NCBI GenBank assembly: GCA_013398295.1
Contig: VZSF01001520.1
Span: 626,566 to 690,565 of the forward strand
DNA: 64,000 bases
Reading direction: 5' to 3'
From: Chionis minor
Taxonomy: Eukaryota; Chordata; Aves; Charadriiformes; Chionididae
This document shows, piece by piece, positions 13,222 through 28,300 of the stretch. Both the position numbers and the translations under genes were made by a program. The notes under the pieces were generated by a model. The model saw only the letters and a list, made by a program, of their open reading frames with translations, was not told where the DNA came from and did not search any database. The number at the start of each line of letters is the position of its first letter. Positions within the stretch are counted from its first letter, which is position 1.

Positions 13222-13342
13222 GAAGAAGCCTACACATGTGACAGTGAACTGCTGGTTCTGCAATCAGGACACGGTAGTGCCGTATGGGAATCGCAACTGC
13301 TGGGATTGCCCCAACTGTGAGCAGTACAATGGGTTCCAAGAG
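13222..13342 (+). CDS. TMEM201: TMEM201 first visible coding exon (human exon 2 equivalent)
   Basis: Acceptor CCTAACAG ends at 13221. The first base completes a split codon, followed by K-K-P-T-H. The exon carries the first CxxC pairs (NCWFCNQD and CWDCPNCEQ) of the zinc-finger-like Ima1_N domain and ends NGFQE, donor GAG|GTACTG. Confidence 0.95.
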
Positions 13343-16300
13343 GTACTGTGACAAATTGCTGGAAGGGTGGCTGGGAAGGTGCATGCCCTGTAGAACAGCA
13401 CTTGCGGGAAGACCCTGCTCCTCTCTTCAAATGTAAAGGCCCAGTGCAGATAAATATCCAGCGGTTTGGCAGCTCACGCCAAGCTCCTCTGAACTCAGCA
13501 GCTGATCACGTGATCAAATTTGAGAAAGAATCCATGTGTACTGGGATGTGCTGACACAGAATGATGGAGACAGATTTTCCTCTCTTGCTTGAAAGGGCAA
13601 AAAGGGCCTTGACCTTTTCACCAATATCTCGTAAGAATATCTTGTTCCTTTTTTAAATATATGGAACAATTCTTCTCTGGTTTTGTATTTTGGAACGGCT
13701 GAATTGCTTGATTTGGGGTATTAAAGGACAAAGTCAGCCTTAAGCCAAAATCCACCAGCAACAACTGCTTGCAATAGGTGTATGAAACAGTGCATGGGGG
13801 AGAAGATTTGAAGGATTTTCTCTCTTTTAACTTACTACTTTTGTTACCCAGGTGAATGCATAGAGTGCAGAGCTCCTGGCAGAGCTTAGGGAATCTTGTT
13901 ATCAACCAGCAGATACTTAGCTTTGGTTTTATGATCTCACGTTTGCTTTCCCTCCTGCCTCCCTTTTGCTTCTTGTCAGAATGGAGACTACAACAAGCCC
14001 ATCCCTGCTCAGTACATGGAACACCTCAACCATGTTGTCTCGGGTGCTACAACTTTCTGTGATCCAGCCAAACCGCAACAGTGGGTGAGCAGCCAAATTC
14101 TGCTTTGCAAGAAATGCAACAATCATCAAACCATGAAGATTAAACAGTTGGCTTCATTCTCACCAAGGGAAGAGGTAAGCGTTCGTTAGGCATTGGCATC
14201 ACAGGAGGACGTTTCTCCCAAGGCATTCCCATGAATGTGTTTGCTATTGCTGCTCTGTTTAATTTCTGCTCCGATTAACTTGCTCTATAATAATTTATTT
14301 TGTCTGGCTTTGCAAATGGTACCATGCTGCAGCCTAGTAAGTGTGAAAGATGGGAATTTTTCAGTGTGCTATGGAGTGATGCTCCAGTAGTCTTCAGAAG
14401 CATTACATGGCACTCCAGTGTAGAGGAGGTTCCTGATTAGTGTTGCCAATTTACCTAATCCTACTCCAAAGCTGCAATGTAATGACCTGTTCTAGACAGA
14501 CCCTGCAAGTTGAAGCTCAAGCCCAAAACCAAACATGCACATTGCTGAGATCAGCTTATGAGTCCAGTACTTACCATTGACCCAGCTGAGCTTACAGGAT
14601 CTGGTAGGCACAACAGCCCACTGCGCACCTTGAAGACTTAATAGATTTTGTTTTTCCTGAGGCCTTGGCTGTGCTGCTCTGTTTCTGCTGGTGGAATGGG
14701 AGAGGAATCCTGTGCAGCCACATCATCTCCCTGGTTAGGCGTTTGTGCCTAGGAGGCCAAAGGGATTTTACAGCAGGATTTCCTGCTGAGCAACTTCTTG
14801 GCCTTCCCATTGCTTAGTATGCATGGAGGATAGGATGGTGGGGGTTTTCCTTCACAGTTTTATGGCTCCCCAAAGTTCCATGCTGAGAATTTAGTGCTAC
14901 ACTCCTTAGCTTTCAACCATGGTCAAGCCTTGGGGTGATAAGGCTGCAGTGTAGTGGGACATGTTCATCTTCTGAGTTGCCTAATCCAGTCTGCTTTGTG
15001 TAATTGTAATGAGTTTAATCAGGATGACTCCCAGGGAACAGATTTGAAGTTGATCATGCTTAATGAGAACATCTTTGGCTGATTCCCTTTTCTCAGCTTT
15101 ATTTCTACTCCCTGCCTCTTGCCAGACCTATCCACTTGCTCAAGTACTGCCAGCCCTTGGTCCTTTTTTAGGCATTCAATGAAGCGCAGTGTCTGTGCCA
15201 GCTGAGAAACATGGGACTGTGTTATCCAGCATGGTTAGATATGTGTGTCAGTGGCAGCGGTGGCCTCTCAGCTTTGCTGGCCTGTCCAGTAAGAGCTGAC
15301 CCTGATGCTACTAGTCTCTCCCATGTGATTCCTTCTCGATTCCAGTAGATGGAGCCTGTGAAACCGCTGCAGCAAACCCTCAGGCAGCTACAATGCATCT
15401 TTCTACTTCCCTCTCCCAAAGAAGTTGCGTGCTTTCAGCTGGATGTTTTTGGTGTGAGGATCTTGAATAGAGGCTGAGAGAGGAGATGGAAGAGCCTTAG
15501 AAGCCTCTGTGATAAGTGATGTGCCCACTGTAGTGATGCTGAAAAACGTACCTTCAGCCCTACTCACTGTCTGTTTTTACAAGTGCAGTTAATGATTTAT
15601 GGAGCTCATCTCACCAGTGCCTTCAAACAGTGAGAGCCTTTGAGGCTGGGGCTGATTTTTGGAAGGAGCTTCACTTTTTCTCCAGCAGAGTGGTGTGAAG
15701 GGACAACAAGTCTTTTGTGTCCCCTCATTTGAGGAGGGGGAGAGCAATTCTAGGGCTTTTTTGTCTCGTCCTCTGTGTTGAGTTCATAAGGCCTTGACAA
15801 AGACAGCAAAATTGGGCCACAGAAATTCAGCATCTTGAAATTGGGCACAGCAGCCATCTCCAAGGGCTGTTTTGGCTCTTCGGGAACATGGAGGCTGGGT
15901 CAGCTGTATGTGATGTTGGTCGTATAGCTGGCCTCCAGCTTGGTCACTGTTGAGGGCTGATTTCAGGGGGCTGTTCCTCTGTGGACTGGAAGCATGCCTT
16001 GCTCGTGCGTCAGTAGCAAGCATGATCTGCCCTTCTCACCTACTTTTCCTCTCCTCTCACCAGGGCAAATATGATGAGGAGATTGAGGTGTATAAGCACC
16101 ACCTGGAGCAGACCTACAAGCTGTGCCGTCCGTGCCAGGCTGCTGTGGAGTATTACATAAAACATCAGAATCGGCAGCTCCGGGCGCTGCTGCTCAGCCA
16201 CCATTTCAAACGCCGTGAGACAGACAAGACCTATGCTCAGGTACATGGCGGGAGAACATGAGGGAGTTTAGGGGAAAGTGCGGAGAACTAGGTATGTCTG

Positions 16301-19300
16301 CACCTGGATTTGCTGCTAGGAAAGGAAGGCAGCAGCCTCGGGGCTCTCTGCCTGGGAGCTTGGGTACATGGCGGAAGTTTAGAAAAGCAGAGGGTAGTTG
16401 CTACAGATGTTCCTGATGTTAGTTTGAGGTTTTCCCCTTGCTAGTGTCTTTCAGTGCAATTGCCAGAGGTAAGTCTAAAGTAGTAATAAGAACTGAGTGG
16501 AAAATAAATGGTGGGACAGGCAGAAAAGGGGAGATAGGGTTTTGAGTACAATGAGGAAACTTATTTATACAGTGAAGGAAACCACTGAATATGGGGGGCG
16601 GAAGAAGAACAGTGGGAAGTGATTTATGACCTCTTTGTCTCACTGCCCTGTCTGACCGTGACTTCTGCTCATAGCTCTGCTGTTGCTCTTCCCTAGTCTA
16701 CAAGAATCCCATGTGGTGTAAGCCCGGTACAGAGACTGGACAGTAAACCCATACGGTCTGGAAGTAGTTCATAAAGCACCATTTCAAAGCCTTATTACAG
16801 TTTGTTCTGCTTCTGACAAGTTGTTTCTCCCTTCCTCTGCAGAATTTATGTTCATCCTCATCCTCTGCTTCCATAACCACACCAGCTCAGGTGATATTTC
16901 TGCGGTTCTTGGCCTTCGTCAGCTGTGCATTCCTGGTTCTGATGGCCTTGTATGGGTCAGGCGACCCCTTCTCCCTCAGTGCAGCAGTCCCTGCTCCTCT
17001 CACCTCTGGTCCAGCATCCATGCGGAATAGGACTGGCACAAGCTCACGTGCAGATTTGGAAAATGACACTTCTGTGACTGTGTCAGGCTGGCGGGAGTTG
17101 CTCCGCCTGCTCCCAGAACAGATGGTGGAGAACCTGAGTGCTGCATGGGCTTACGGGAAGAATCACCAGATGGCAGTTGTTGTCCTTGGGCTGTTCACCT
17201 GCCTGTTGGCCATGTTCTTAGCTGGGCGAATCAGGTGAGTGTGCTCCTTTCTTCTCTTTCACTTAAAGAAAAATCGGATAATGTTGAGTTCTTTTGCCCT
17301 GTCTTAACTCAGTGGCCAGGGAGTAAACATTTGCCAGAATGGCAAAAGTAGTACTGGGTGGCACAGTTCTCCTTGTTGTTCTTTGGGTTACTAGACAGCT
17401 GGATGGAGACAGCAGAGCTTGCTTTGGGTCTGTGCCTCGGTTCATTTAATTTAAGATTGAATTACTGTGAATGAAAAGCTCCCTGTGCAGCTCTGTCATC
17501 TGGTAGACAATGGAACTCATCGACTCAGGTACTTACCACAACAGTGGCAAGGGCTGCAGCCAATATAACCGTAGTAGGATACGGTACATAACCTGCTCAG
17601 TCCGTGTACCCTCCCCACCTTTTCCCCACCTCCCCTCTGCTTCCTTGGGACCAAGGGGCTTCATTGGTATTTAAATTCTTACCTTGTGTCTTGTTGGGTT
17701 TCTTTTTGGCATTGCAGGCTCCGGAGAATTGATGCGTTTGCTTCGGTCTTGTGGTTCGTAGTGATGAGTCTGCATTTAGCTGAGAGGTACCTGAAGACAG
17801 AAACACCCAACTGGCTAGACACAGCCAAATTTGGCACCACGTCCTTGTGCTGCTTGGTGGGCTTCACCGCAGCAGTGGCCACGCGGAAATCAACGGGCCA
17901 TCGGAGATACCGGCCCCGAAGGTCAGAGCCAGAGCAGTGACGCTGGGGGAAGGAGGAAAAAAAGCCTTGTGAACTCTTTGCGACTGGTGCTTCTCTCTCC
18001 TCTTTTTATTTTCCCTTCCTCTTTTTTTTTTTTTTTTTAATTAGATAAGCAGTGAAGATTTCTTCTTCCTTTATATTTTTTTTTCTTTTTTTTTCCCCCA
18101 TCCTTGCTTCCCACTGTGCTAGCTGCTTGGAGCATTTCCACTGCTGGTGCTAGCCAAGGAAGCTACTCCTGCTGCCTCCATTCTCCCTTCCTCCTGAATC
18201 CTACGTCAGCAGTGCAAATATCCAACTTTCCCAAAGCCAGTTCTTCCAGCAGCTGCTTCACAAACTGCTCCATAAATGCAGCCTCCTCCTCCCCATTCTG
18301 CTTCTCCAGCCAAAGAGGTTCTGGCTTCTCCTGTCCGTCCTTAGGCAGTCACAGAGGAATCCTCTGCCTTGATCCTCCATGGGGCCCAGGCCACCTTCAG
18401 TTTTCTAATGGTGCTGGTCATTTTAATTTCGAACTGATGGGAACTTGCCTCTGGATTCCAAGTCCTCGTAACGTGTGCTGTAGAAGCACTGCATGGTGTG
18501 CAGGCATGCGATGAGGGGACGCACGTAGTCCATAACCTGGTGGTTCTTGCCTTCCACTGTGTAGCATCACTTAACTGCATGCTCTCTTGCTCTGCCATTC
18601 TCCTATGACTCCTGTTTTAAATGGAGAGGTGTCCTTAAGTGCTTTTGACTGGAACTTCAATAATTTATATAAAAGGGTGCTTTAAAAGGTTATGTAGCTC
18701 AGGTTGTCTTAATTTGAATATCTGAAAGTATTCAGCTGGTTTAGACTAAATTCTCAAATCTACCAGTGGCTGTTGCTTTCTATGCTAGTTTTGTTGGGGT
18801 TTTTTACCCACCTACCCCCCCCCCCGAGGAGCATCTGTGTAAAAGCACAACTGGATAAAAATGCAAATGTTCCTCCGTTCCTGTAGCCTTAGAGAAGAAA
18901 CACGGGACTAACAACCACATGCTGTGGTATGTGGACAGCTTTCATTGGACATCGCTCCTTACTCAGTCACTGGTTTTTCTTCTCATTGAGAATACAGATT
19001 AGGAGGACCTGCTATAGGAAGGGGTGGGAGCCTCTGCTGTGGGACCACGTGGCAATAGAGATGCATTTTTTTCTTGTTACTTGGAGAGGTTCTTTTTTGA
19101 AGCCTGGCCTTAGTGCTAACGCTGCTGAAGGAAGGGGTCTGGAAATTGTGACTTTGAGCGCCTGGCAGTCCTGCGCTGAAAGCTGGGATGACTGGGTGTT
19201 ACTGTGTGGGGAGGAAGGAGCTTTCAGCTGCTCGGCTTTTTGTAGGATTAACTTGCTGGGGCCTCTTAGGATAAGAGTGCAGCCTGATTATCCTGCACTG

Positions 19301-22300
19301 GTTTTTTGCAAGGCTTTCCACTGAGTTTCTCATCTGGATTTGGGTCTTTCAAGAGGAAATAGCATTGTCACAGAAGATCTGCTATTTTCTTTTGTTCAGA
19401 ATAGCGCAATGGAACTTGCCACACTTATAGTCTGATATAAGTTAATTGAGTGTCTTGATCTTCCTATGTATAAACTAAAATAATCAGAATGGGGCTCTCG
19501 CTATGAATTCTCTGCAGCTCCTGCTGAAAGATTCACATGCTACTGGGTGCTGCAGATGCTGGTGAAATTATAGAAGCTTTTTTAAAGGAAGCAATGGATA
19601 TTTCATAGCTTCTCGTAGTTCTTGTTCTTCAAGAAACTGTGTGAAAGCAGAAAGGTAGCACTAACAAAGGTTCTGTTATTGTTAACAATAAGCCAAGTTG
19701 AGTGTGTCACGGGAAGGTACAGCTCCTGGCTGAAGGGCCACCTGCCTGTAACTTAACAACTGGCATGGGAAGGGGACAAGCAAACCTGCTTCCTCTATGT
19801 GCTCTCCTTTGGAACTCTTTTCCAGTGCCTTCAGATAACTGCAATATCCACCTCCAAGCAAACAGAACACCTTTCTCCATTCTGGTGCTTGTGAATGATG
19901 CTGCTCTGAGGGTTGTTTACTCACTTGTCGACAAAAGGAATCCAGCATCTGCAAAGTCTGGTTCCACTCTTCCATGTCCCATCGCTTATCAATTCTGACC
20001 CGAAAGGTTTGTCTTCCAGCTCACAGTCCCAGGCCATTTGTTGTTCCAGTCTCAGACTTTCAAAATGCTAAATAATAACCATTATGTCCCATTTTCCACT
20101 AGGACATTTTATTGAATTTAGAGAATTGTTTTGGAGTAAATACTGTAAGAAGCCATGTGAATTCATCAAAAAAGGAAAAAAGCCAGCAGAAGTGTGTGGG
20201 GACCTCAGTGCTGGGTTAGACTTTCACAAGCACTCTAGCACCTGTTTCCTACTCTCTCTTAGGAGGTTTAGTAGGAAACATTCCTTAAAAATCCAGTCTT
20301 TTCTGTACCTGTTAGCCTGTTGGAGCAGGGAGCAATGTTAAGACAGAGAGTTGTAAGCTGGTGAAAGGACAGGAAGTGGCAGGCGGAAAAAAAACAAGGG
20401 GGAACCAAAACCAGTGGCAGCGCTGCCATTCTCTAAACAAGCTGCACAGAAGACCCAGGAAGCCTTGAGGTATTATGTCCATTAAATGAAATAAGGCATC
20501 TAGCTTTTTTTTTTTTTTACCCCCTTCCTCCCTTCTTCCTGCTTCAATACTTTCAAGTTTTCCCCATAAAGTTAAATGTACTGAAGTTTCTGTTTAGCTG
20601 TGATTGTCTTCTGTGCTTACCTGTAGAAGCTGGTTTGAAAGTTCCTGCTAGCTTCTAGCATGTGAACTTGGGACTGTATGGTGTGGCAGAGGTGAGCAGT
20701 TCCTCTTGCTGCTCTGCTGTCAGCTATGTCCGGGTGGTGGGAGGGATCTCATGTTTGGAAGGATATATTGAGACTGCGAGGAGGAGGGTTGTGAGCAGCT
20801 CACAAACTGTTAAAATGTGCGGGGATGGTCATGGTCAATGTTATGCCTGATTTCTAATGCTGATATCCTTTCTTTTTTTAATAAGAAAATCAATCTGTCC
20901 AAATTTTCTTGCCTAGTAGCAAGGAAACTCTTAAGTGGTAGCCTCTAAAGATGCTTGTCAGCTTCTTCAGATGCTTTGCTTTCAGGAGCTGAAAGTCAAG
21001 GCTGTGTTAAGTTTCACTTTGTCCTACTGCATGTGGCCTCCTGCCTCTTCTGAGCAGCTGTTTCCCCCGCTTCTTTTTAGCAGTGCGTTTTTTTTTTTTT
21101 CTCTTTCAATATAAACATGCCTTATCTTTGAGCCCTCTGGGGTCTGTCGCCTTTGCTGTTAAGTGTTACCTTGTTTTCCTGTGCCTGATCTTTTCCTTTT
21201 TTCTCTTTTTTCCCTTTTCCTGTGCAGTACTGGGATGGGATGGGGAGGATGCACACTAGGCAGCTGGAACAGGCAGTTGGTAGAACTGTGGGAAGGAGTG
21301 GGGTTTACACTGTGAAGCCTGAATAATACTGTTGAAAAGTATTTTAGCGCTCTCTGCAAAGCGAGTGCAAATCTATACTGAAAGAGTTTAAGCTCTTTTC
21401 ATCTGGGAGATACGTTAACTGCAATTGACATGCAAGCAAGAAATCCAGTTGTCTTCACTTTGTGCAGATTAATATGAATGAAGTATATTTGCAAGTTACA
21501 CTAATGTTGTATGTCAGAACATCAGAAAGCTACTTTGTTTTATGGCCAAGCTGTACAACTGAGGCTGGGGTCTCTGTGGTGCTTTGTACACAACTTCTAA
21601 TTGCAGAACTTTTGGACTCATAATTGGAGAAATTTCAAAGGCAAAACAAAACGGTTACTGAAGTGTATTTTCAATTTTAATGCCAAAGAAGCTTTTGTCT
21701 TTGCTCAGGTGTCAGCTTATTTTCCCACTTCTTGGTTGCCTCAGCATGTCTGTGCTGCTGCTTCTAAAAACAACAAAAAACCTCAGAGCCTCAAAAACAA
21801 ACTTGCAGCCATTCAATTTTTTGTCTTTTAGAGACTCTGATGCTGACAGTCTCCTCTCTCTCTGCTTTGCTCATGCGCTTTGTCTCTCGTGCTTTTGCTG
21901 ATGGAAGAGGATGATGGATCTTTTGCTGGAGAGGGATAAAAGGAGAAAGGTGGTTTTTTTCCAGAGGTGTTCTGATTTATAAACTGCTAGCATTCAATCT
22001 GGACCGGTTATGTCTCCTGAGGCAATTAGGCCTGAAGAAGATCAGTTATCAGTGTTTTGCTGTTGACTGTTTCTGGAAAAAAAAAAGATGGTTAAACCAC
22101 CACCACTGCCTTTACTGAGACTGTTCCTGCAGTACCTGATTTTGGTGCCAAACAGACTATTCTATGCACGGCACCACGCTGTAGGTCCTGTAAGGAAGGT
22201 GCTTTGCCAACTTTGCATTTTTTACTGGAGGTCCAGTTAGGAAATAACTCAGCAGTTAGATGTGCCGTCTAACTCTGCCTAGTTGCATCCCCCACAATCA

Positions 22301-25300
22301 GTCCAGCAGAAGGAAACTACGCTTCCAGCTCAGGTATTTCGGTGCTAGTCCAACATCTGAGCACGGCGCTACCATCTTCATGAAGCTGAGGTGCTATTTT
22401 GTATGACATACACGTATATGTTTCCTTCTGCTGAGGGGCATAATTGCTAACAAAGGGCTGGTGACTTATTAATACGGGTGACGCAAAAGTCATCCAGAAC
22501 CACTTGATCGGTGCTTTGAGCTTCTTGTTTTCACTCAGCTGGACTCTTATTTCAGGACACAGAGAGACACGTGGTAAACTGTGGTCGCCAGATGCAGCTT
22601 TGTTGCCTGAGGATTCTTTCAGCCATGCAGGCCAGAGCATGCAAACATCTTAATTCAACAGTATTAGAGGATTTTAGCCCAAAAGCCTCTAATTTCGGGT
22701 GCTGCTCTTTTACGCTGGCCATGTGCTAATGCCTGGAGCAGAGGATGGTACTGCAGAATGGAGCTGAGGTGGTGAGGGATTGTCAGCGGGTTTGTGTGTC
22801 ACTTGAAATCGAATATGCTCCAGCCCAAGGTGGCTGACTCTGGCTCTCACAGCGGCTCTGGCTCATCTGCCAACCCAAAAGCATCTTGCACCCTCTCCGG
22901 CAGAGTTGGGGGTGCCAAGGGGCCGATGTGGGTTCGTTAAGTGCCTTTCCCTGGATGAGATTTTTGACAACACTATGTTGCTCTGCTTCAGAGGAGCTGA
23001 GGGAGCTGCAGCTCGGGACAGCAGTGCCTGTATGTCTGCCAGGCCAGCGCTTTTCTCCTTCGTTTGCCACCAGTGTGTGTGGCTGGGAATAAGAGGATAC
23101 TGGGGCTGCGCTCTAAATTTCTGAGCAACTCTGCAGACTATAGGGGATTCAGGAAGAATCCAGAGCTAGCAACGAAGTAAGCATCTCTGCTGCTGCTACT
23201 GCTGGTCTTCCTGAACCCTCACTGACATCACTGCATGCTAACGAAGCCTTTGTGGCCCTTCATGATTCTAAATACCCTATATTTATCTCCCATTCTTTCC
23301 TTTCTATTAACTCCTCCTTTCCTACATCCGTGCTTTGCATGCCCTAGTGAACTGAGCGTGGGTGTGTGGAAGGGTGAGGACAAGAGGGGAATATTAAAAT
23401 GGTGTAGTGGTGTTTTATTTTGGCTTTATGGATATTTTTCAAGTACGCTGAAATTATGTGAAGCTAATAATCATGCTTAGATACTACAGAAAGTATGTAT
23501 TGATGTATTGTGGACAAATTATTTATACTCTTATAAAAACTAATATAATTAATAGCCAGATGATTGCTCCGGACTGACTCCATTCATGAAAGCAGGGAGC
23601 TGTGGTGTATGGCTTTGCTTCGGTTTTTAAAGAGATGCTGTTGAACTTGTGTGGTGTCACATATAACCTGCCAGTTCATTCCAGGTGTGCCGTCACCTGC
23701 AAGTACACTTGGGGCCTCTGAGCCGGAGCAGATGCTCTCATGTGGCAGGGGCAGTACTCAGTCCTGAAGTCTACCTTGAGTCATCCCCTGTAAAGCCTCC
23801 TTTGGGACCAGAGCTGCCGAGTATGCCAGCAGGGAAGAGGTCCTCTGAATGTTTTTGTCATGCCAGCGAGTCTGGATTTTTGTAGAGGTGGGATGTGCCA
23901 CCAGCTAGGAGGGAAGGCAAAGTTGATGCCAAACATCTGTCTGTACTCTACAAGGTATTAGTGCAGGACCTGGCAGCTGGGAGTGTTTTCAGCTGTAATT
24001 CAACCCTCTTTTTTCATTCAAAGCAGGGCAACATGTAGGAGCAAAGAATTCTTAGTCTTGGCAGCTAAAGTTTCTAGCTCTCAAGTCACATATCAAAATC
24101 TTAATGTGTCTGAGACCTGTGCCCTTTTTTAGCATTAGTCTCCCCTCTCCCTGTGTCTGGTTTTTATTCACTGTATTGCTCTTTGCTCCCAATTCTGTCA
24201 ACGTGACTGGAGGCACAGGTTATGGCAGTGACCGACGTGATGCAGCAGACCAGACAAGTGGCTGCGTGTCAGCTCACAGAAACTTGCTTATCTCGCAGGC
24301 AGCAGTGAGCTACTTCTGCAGTCTGGGCAACAGCACCCGTGCTGCCTGGAGAAAGGGGTGCAGTTACACATGGATAACTCATGGCTAAATTATGATGGGA
24401 CCTTAAGTCCAGAGAAAACACTTTACCCCATGACTGACGCGTGGTTCCCTGGCTGCCTCCAGGCAGACGAACCTGGGCACATACAGCAAGCTGCCTGCCT
24501 GACTGCACGTTACCTTCTTAATTCATGTACTGAATTATCCGATAGTAGGAGTGGGTCCATCTACGGCCCTGGAGTCTGACCTGACCCACGCTCTCCCATG
24601 TCTCTCTCTATCGCAGGGGTGATGCCTCATCTCTGGTTAAAATGTGAATTAGAAAGGCACGCGCATATGGCGTTGTCTTTTGATAAGAGGGAAGTGTTGG
24701 GACAGAGGAGGGGAGGCTCTGCTGGCAGGAGGTGTTTCTTCAGGACAGTGTACGGTCCCATACCATGTAATGCTCTTCTTTAACCTTCTCTTTATTTATT
24801 TTTAAAGTATCTGTGTAGCAGAGTTGTGCCCAACTGTCTAGTAACGCTGTGATCATTGTAAACACTAATCAAGATACACAATTTTTGATGTTCACAATAA
24901 CAAGTTCTGAAATAAACGGCTTCCGGGCCCTGAGTATTTCCACAAACTGTCTGACTCCAGAGCCTTTTTTTTTTTTCTCTTTTTTTTTTTTTTCCTCCTC
25001 CTTTCTGTTTTGGTTACTCTTTCACTGTTACCAGACCCACTATTATCATGTGCATAAATGGCTTGGAGCAATGCAATGCTGAGAGCAAAGGCACCACTGC
25101 AGTGCTCCATTCCAGCGCTGTGATGTGGCTGCTTCCTGCTTTATGATCCTCTTGATTTCCTCACCTTTTTTCATCTGCTTCTGAAGGAAGTTTTAGTTCA
25201 GCTGACCATTCTCAGGCATGAAGCACATTCCCATGACAGCACCTGTGTTTTTTAGTAGCATCTAGCCCTCTTGACTTGACAGTGGCAACCGCTAAAGAGA

Positions 25301-28300
25301 AGAGTGCATAGAAAAGGAACAGGATTTTGCACATGTTGCAGGAATTTACTCCATTCAGAGCAGATCAATATTTAAGCCATTCTTTGGTCAGCACTCAATC
25401 CTAAAGCATTAATATGCTATGCTTAAAATTCTTCAGCCCTTCTTCGCTAACCAGAAGAGTTTCTTTTCTGGGTGGTGCAAGACAAAGCAGCTGCCCAGAT
25501 CTGACTGCTCTGACTTGGTGAGGTTGAGAAGTGGGGCTGTTGAGCAGCAGAGCCCATGAAAGTCTGATCCAAAAAAGTTACAATCCCAGGAAAAATATTG
25601 TGGTTATAACTGATAAATGATTGTAATATCTTCCAGCCCATTAAGTGAAATACTGACAAAAGCCAGTAAGCAAGATAAGCTGTTTTCTAGCGCAGCAAGG
25701 AGCTGTGTCAAGTTGGATCCTTTAGCCCAAAAATACAAAAGGTACAAAGTTAGGAAAAAAAGAGCTATGTTGTTCGCGGGCGGTGCTCTGATTTGGCCCT
25801 TCATAGACAAGGCACAGTGAGTGGTAGGTATCGCTCTTTCTGATACGATTCATATCATAGTCCTGAGCTGCACTTCTAATTTCCTTTCGCATTCGTTTTC
25901 TCTTACAAAGCTGAGATGGACGTGTACATCTCCTCTTTACATCTGTATATGTGGTGGGGCAAATGTGTATATGTATGTGCACTAAAGGACTCTGCACGTT
26001 TGCGAAGCATGACACCCTTCCCAGGTCCTCTGGAACCTGAAGAGGTTGGGCAGTTTCTGCTGCAAGACTGACGAGTTCCTTGCCGCTGTTAAAGGCATGT
26101 CCTGCTTGCAAGCACCAGGAAGCTGGTTGGCTCAGATGTTGTTCAGCCTGATTATGCTGGTCGGGATTGTTGATGTCTGCCTCGTACTAGCAGATAAGTA
26201 GTTTTATAAGATATTTTAAATTGTAATCTTAACTCTGGGCACGCTAGCACTGCATAATATTGCTGCATCTCCTCTTTAATCTCCAAGAGATAATGGCATG
26301 TGCTTGTGTCACAGCACAAGATTGAGATACGTATATTGCTTCGTGCTCTGATTTACTACTGTCTTTCCTCTGACAAAAAAAAAGCCACGTTGCTACTTTC
26401 ATCTGTCTCTGTTTTCTATCAGAAGTGAGATTAAACCTCCAAATGTTGCAGCTTGATTATAATGCTGCAAAGCCTGATATCTCCATTTTAAAATGTATAC
26501 ACTTCATACCTTGCTAGTGCTTCTTCACGACTTATTTGACAAAAGTATTACCTGTTTCTAACTAAAGAAAAATCTTCCAGGAGATCCTTGAGAGATCTTG
26601 TTCATATTCTAGGCTTGCTTTCATGTATTTTATTCAATTGTTAAAAATAATACAAAATCCCTATACTTTCAAAATTGCAACCTTCTTAGAACGCTCATTA
26701 TGATGGTATGAGGACACAAGTGAGACTCCAAAGCTGACTCCTCATTTCTGATGCAATGTAGTCAAGTGAGCCATAGACTAAGATCAGTACGTGATTGCAA
26801 GGAGGAATAGAAAGAAAGTAAAAATAGGAGGAAGTCTTTAACACATTGTTCAGCTGAGGTTGAATTTTAGATTTTAAACCACTGCAAAGATAGGTGATGA
26901 AATGGGGGTATCAGAAATTAATTGCATAGTTTATTTGCATATAGTAATTGAGCGTGAAATACTGTGGCAGTGCTAGCTGCAAAACCTGTTTAAAATACAA
27001 AGTTCTGTCATACGGTTATTTTACCAGTGAAATGGAAGTCAGCAATACTTAAAAATCAAGCTCATAGGTACAGGTGCCCTTAGTACGTTTTGTCTGTTAC
27101 CTCTCGTCACATGTTCTGAAGTTGGACGCGCTCTTCTACAGCTCCCCTCTTTCACTTGGAAAGAACCCATTGAAAACAACCCGCAGACCTAGAAACGCTA
27201 TTGCCATTATGATGGCCAATTTAAATTTTTTCCAGGCTCTATAACAGAGATTGTTTTTTGCGCACTAGAAGCAAGACACTTCCTGGAGTGTATGCCACAA
27301 GAGCACAGTTCCCTATGAATGGCTGTGCTAGTACATATTTGTGGCTAATCATGGTATGCAGAAAACGGAACATGTAATGGTTTAGGCCTCAGTTTAGGAT
27401 TGGAAAACCCAGGATTGTGTCTCTGTTCTATTACAGGATTTTTATGTGACCCTTGACAAGTCAGTTATCATCTTTTTCCTTCTCTTTCCCATCTGTAAAA
27501 TGAGGGTAGTGAGTCTTCTACAACAAAGGCAAATTTATTAAGGAAGTTTGAATGTTAGTTTTAAAACAGAGCTATTGTGCCTAAATCTTTATCTAGGTAC
27601 CCATAAAAATACTTTTCTATATACTGGCATCAGAGGTAAGGTGTTGATTCTTATTTCTAAAGACAAAAAGACTAGTAGATTACCAGCTTCCCACAGTCAT
27701 GACATTTCTAAGCATGTTATTTGCATGTGCACATAACAACAGTAAGATGTACTCTGGTGTTGGTCGGATGTGTATCTGGGCTTTGTAAAGCATTCTGGTG
27801 GTCTCAGGGTAATTTTCTCATCCAGGGAGAGAACCAAGGGACTATGCCTATTTGCACCTGAGTTCCTAAACTGTTCCACCATTTTTTTCCACCCTGTACT
27901 GTGGGACAGGCTGGTGCACGATAATTTAGGTAAGGTTGAGCAGTTCTTCTTTTCCCAGTTTCAAAGGTGTAGGAACATTGCCATAAATGCTTAAACATTC
28001 TGCAGCTTGCACTCTTGCACTGAAAAATTGTTGGAAACCTTTAACAAAGCAAGTGTTCGTGCAAGAAGTACAACTAAGAGAAGGAGTTACTAGAATGTGC
28101 TTATTGCTAAATGTCTGTCGCGCATGTCATTTGCAGGTACCTTTCTGGGGATTCGATTACCGTCTTTCCCAACCGCACTGGGACTGGCTTCCCTTCCTCT
28201 GCTACATCTCTCTTTGTCCCAACGCCACCCAGCATTCTCCAGCTGACAAACCAACAGCTCTTCAGATCCCCACGCAGAACTTCTTCTTCCTCTCTTCCTG

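Noticed and set aside
26930..27726. Octamer motifs ATTTGCAT at about 26935 and 27719, with another at 49306
   Set aside because: Three 8-base matches in 64 kb is close to chance; no other sign of a control region at these places.
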